Virus record (IMG/VR): IMGVR_UViG_3300049846_002224
Coordinates: 1-40,644 of that record
Direction: 5' to 3' (one strand)
DNA: 40,644 nucleotides
DNA from: a virus
A program made the position numbers and the translations under genes. Position 1 is the first letter of the stretch; each line of letters begins with the position of its first letter. Below are positions 39,172-40,644 of this stretch, piece by piece. The notes under the pieces are model-generated. The model saw nothing but the letters and a program-made list of their open reading frames with translations. It searched no databases and was not told the origin of the DNA.

Positions 39172-39681
39172 TTAGAGCAATTCTGCTCTACGTCTTTTAA
39201 CAAAGTTTCTAACAGAATTATCAGATACACCAAGTTTTTTGGCAACCTGAACATAATTAGAATCTTTAAGCATAGCTTCAAGTTCTTCTAGGCTAGGCCA
39301 GTCAATTTTTCTCTGACTAACTCTAGAAGTAGGCTTAAAACAACAATCTGAACAATATTGATATCTTCTTTCAGAAAGAACTTTGTCACAAGTAAGACAA
39401 GTTGCTTTAGGTTTGCGAAGTTTTCTGCCGGCAAAAGTCTCGGTCTGACTATGACAGTTAGGACAAAGTAGTTCTAAATTCTCTAAACGATTGTCATCAG
39501 GAATTCCATTCTTATGTTCTAATTGTAATACTAATCTCTTATTGTTCCAATAAGGCTCAATATTACAAGAAGCACATATTTCAGGTAGAATACCTTCAGC
39601 TATAAGTCTTATTCTAAGCTTAGAGCGATTATAAGTAGAGTTTTCTACAAGAATTTCACTTAAAGGAATTGCAGTTTTCAT
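39172..39681 (-). CDS. HNH homing endonuclease
   Basis: A 169-residue protein on the strand opposite to the tRNA genes. It has two Cys pairs flanking an HNH core (CASCN, then LEHKNGIPDDNRLENLELLCPNCHSQT), a second zinc ribbon (CLTCDKVLSERRYQYCSDC) and a C-terminal helix-turn-helix (QVAKKLGVSDNSVRNFVKRR). That is the usual build of phage HNH homing enzymes. The ATG at 39681 follows GGAGG at five bases; another ATG four codons earlier lacks a site. It has its own putative promoter at 39705-39721. Confidence 0.85.
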   Translation of the reverse strand: MKTAIPLSEILVENSTYNRSKLRIRLIAEGILPEICASCNIEPYWNNKRLVLQLEHKNGIPDDNRLENLELLCPNCHSQTETFAGRKLRKPKATCLTCDKVLSERRYQYCSDCCFKPTSRVSQRKIDWPSLEELEAMLKDSNYVQVAKKLGVSDNSVRNFVKRRRAELL

Positions 39682-39704
39682 TCGAACCTCCATAATATGT
39701 GTTA

Positions 39705-39721
39705 CCTATTATATATCGGCA
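39705..39721 (-). promoter_or_regulatory. Putative phage sigma promoter (HNH endonuclease)
   Basis: Minus-strand TGCCGATATATAATAGG, 24-40 bases before the HNH start at 39681. GCCGATAT is exactly the SigD-type version of the sigma-28 -10. Confidence 0.55.
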
Positions 39722-39734
39722 AGGTTCGACTTAT

Positions 39735-39808
39735 TCGGAGGAACGGTGCTGGTTCCGTAGCTAGACTTTGAATCTAGTGTGTCGAGGGTTCGATTCCTTC
39801 TCTCCGAG
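39735..39808 (+). tRNA. tRNA-Gln (TTG)
   Basis: Acceptor TCGGAGG/TCTCCGA, anticodon stem CTAGA/TCTAG around CTTTGAA, T-loop TTCGATT, discriminator G, no encoded CCA. Confidence 0.9.
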
Positions 39809-39811
39809 CAA

Positions 39812-39860
39812 TAACGAGTGAGGAATCTCGACCACCTAGGTTCGATTCCTAGCCCGTTAG
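39812..39860 (+). pseudogene. Truncated tRNA: acceptor and T-arm only (minihelix)
   Basis: The acceptor stem TAACGAG/CCCGTTA (one A-C mismatch) and T-arm CTAGG-TTCGATT-CCTAG are intact, but only 17 bases lie between them, too few for D and anticodon arms. Those bases can form a small GAG/CTC hairpin. It looks like a tRNA that lost its middle by deletion. Confidence 0.75.
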
Positions 39861-39865
39861 CTCAA

Positions 39866-39941
39866 GGTCTTGTCATATAATGGCTATTATGCAGGCTTGT
39901 CACGCCTGTCATGGAGGGTTCAATTCCCCCCAAGACCGCCA
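39866..39941 (+). tRNA. tRNA-Asp (GTC)
   Basis: Acceptor GGTCTTG/CAAGACC, anticodon stem CAGGC/GCCTG around TTGTCAC, T-loop TTCAATT, encoded CCA. Confidence 0.9.
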
Positions 39942-39942
39942 T

Positions 39943-40016
39943 ACCTCTGTGGCCAAGTGGATTAAAGGCAACGGGCTACGAACCCGTGATCGCATGTTCG
40001 AATCATGCCAGGGGTA
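39943..40016 (+). tRNA. tRNA-Arg (ACG)
   Basis: Acceptor ACCTCTG/CAGGGGT, anticodon stem ACGGG/CCCGT around CTACGAA, T-arm GCATG-TTCGAAT-CATGC. It needs A-to-I editing by the host enzyme to read all its codons. CCA is not encoded. Confidence 0.88.
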
Positions 40017-40144
40017 CGATTAAGTTAAGATCAACCGCAGCTGTGACGGTGTAAGCCGGTAAATTCTAGAAGAGATTAATTTAATTAGGCGACACCTGCC
40101 TCGCGAAAGTGGTGTGACTTTAACCCTAGGAGAGTAAAGGGCCT
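40017..40144. other. 128-base gap in the tRNA cluster without a recognised gene
   Basis: No tRNA or open frame is seen here. Short stems are possible, for example ACCG (40034-40037) with CGGT (40047-40050), and ACACC with GGTGT around 40092-40115. It may be a degenerate RNA gene or a processing spacer. Confidence 0.35.
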
Positions 40145-40219
40145 GGAGGATTCGCCAAGATGGTCTAAGGCACCTGCTTTACACGCAGGCATTCGGGAGT
40201 TCGAATCTCTCATCCTCTA
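40145..40219 (+). tRNA. tRNA-Val (TAC)
   Basis: Acceptor GGAGGAT/ATCCTCT with a G-T first pair, anticodon stem CCTGC/GCAGG around TTTACAC, T-loop TTCGAAT. No encoded CCA. Confidence 0.88.
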
Positions 40220-40221
40220 CT

Positions 40222-40416
40222 ATGAACAGTAACAGCGGTAAAATGAGAAACAGAATAAAAACAAGAGTCCCATGCACTTGTTGTAATGATGACTCAAACA
40301 AAGGTAGAGTAACAGAAAACCGTCTGGTTCAGAAAGAAATACAAGAAGAATTAAATGAATATATGGGGTGCCATGTTCCAAGGCTGGCGAGTCTCCCTTG
40401 CACGGAGACTGTGTAG
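40222..40416 (+). CDS. Doubtful small open frame between tRNA genes
   Basis: A possible 64-residue basic protein with a CTCC cysteine cluster near residue 18. It begins three bases after tRNA-Val, has no clear ribosome binding site, and its last 52 bases overlap tRNA-Ala. The part before the tRNA has codon content like a real gene, so a small protein is conceivable, but chance is equally likely. Confidence 0.25.
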   Translation: MNSNSGKMRNRIKTRVPCTCCNDDSNKGRVTENRLVQKEIQEELNEYMGCHVPRLASLPCTETV

Positions 40417-40438
40417 AGTTCGATTCTCTAGTGCTCCA
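40365..40438 (+). tRNA. tRNA-Ala (TGC)
   Basis: Acceptor GGGGTGC/GTGCTCC with several G-T pairs, anticodon stem TCTCC/GGAGA around CTTGCAC, T-arm TAGAG-TTCGATT-CTCTA. The end reads ACA, not CCA. Confidence 0.85.
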
Positions 40439-40497
40439 CAATGAGGAAAGCCACTCAGAAAAATATTAGGCTTGACAGCGGGAGAGGTTCCGCCCCT

Positions 40498-40570
40498 GGT
40501 TTTGAAGCTGAAATGGTACAAGCACCCGATTGAAGCTCGGGGGACGTAGGTTCGATTCCTACCGAAACCA
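40498..40570 (+). tRNA. tRNA-Phe (GAA)
   Basis: Acceptor GGTTTTG/CGAAACC, anticodon stem CCCGA/TCGGG around TTGAAGC, T-arm GTAGG-TTCGATT-CCTAC. The cluster probably goes on beyond the window. Confidence 0.9.
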
Positions 40571-40644
40571 CAACTAAAAATGAGAGCGGGAAGTACAACC
40601 GTAACTCGTTAGCGTACCTTTATCGGGGAATCGGTAATGACGGT

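Noticed and set aside
40220-40441. Minus-strand open frame at the right end
   Set aside because: Antisense to tRNA-Ala and the doubtful small frame, with anti-tRNA words.
40439-40497. GAGGAAAG resembling the RNase P RNA start
   Set aside because: Only eight bases match, with none of the other conserved regions in the 59-base gap.

Overview
The window is part of a tailed double-stranded DNA phage genome, probably of siphovirus type. The base composition is AT-rich. A terminase, portal, prohead protease, HK97-like capsid, head-tail connectors, tail tube and a frameshifted tail-assembly gene are all present. The host is most likely Gram-positive, possibly an actinobacterium, because the phage carries a single M15-type endolysin with a peptidoglycan-binding tail, a class II ribonucleotide reductase, a ThyX homologue and a WhiG/FliA-like sigma factor, and has strong purine-rich ribosome binding sites. 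The host cannot be named from the sequence alone.

Layout. From 1 to about 27850 almost everything is read from the minus strand. In transcription order this is: sigma factor, class II ribonucleotide reductase, winged-helix protein, holin, resolvase-like nuclease, four glycosyltransferases and two methyltransferases, terminase subunits, portal, prohead protease, scaffold, decoration protein, major capsid protein, head-tail connectors, a fibre cassette with collagen-like repeats and beta-helix domains, the tail tube protein, and the tail-assembly gene with its -1 frameshift extension running off the window edge. From about 27900 to 28415 there is no gene, but a strong promoter and a long run of stable hairpins suggest a structured RNA. 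From 28416 on the strands alternate: a plus-strand metallophosphoesterase operon, a minus-strand endolysin operon, a plus-strand ThyX/glycosyltransferase operon, a minus-strand PIN-PhoH gene, a plus-strand ParB-like/deaminase/DNA-cytosine methyltransferase operon, then a plus-strand cluster of twelve tRNA genes and one truncated tRNA, interrupted by a minus-strand HNH endonuclease.

Expression logic. Two promoter classes are visible. One is host-type (TTGACA/TATAAT) and precedes the sigma factor gene, the structured RNA, the ThyX operon, the ParB-like operon and possibly the tRNA cluster. The other is a recurrent motif close to GCCGATAA or GTCGTTATA, found in nearly every intergenic gap, in the sense direction and usually 20 to 45 bases before a start codon. 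That is the known -10 element of WhiG/FliA-type sigma factors, and the phage encodes such a factor. I infer a cascade in which the host polymerase makes the phage sigma factor, which then switches on virion, lysis, PhoH, ribonucleotide reductase, HNH and tRNA transcription.

The most notable observations are this self-encoded sigma regulon, the roughly 450-base structured RNA candidate fired from a divergent promoter with overlapping -35 boxes, the glycosylation/methylation island in the virion region, a ThyX homologue with an altered signature coupled to a glycosyltransferase, and an anticodon-less tRNA minihelix.
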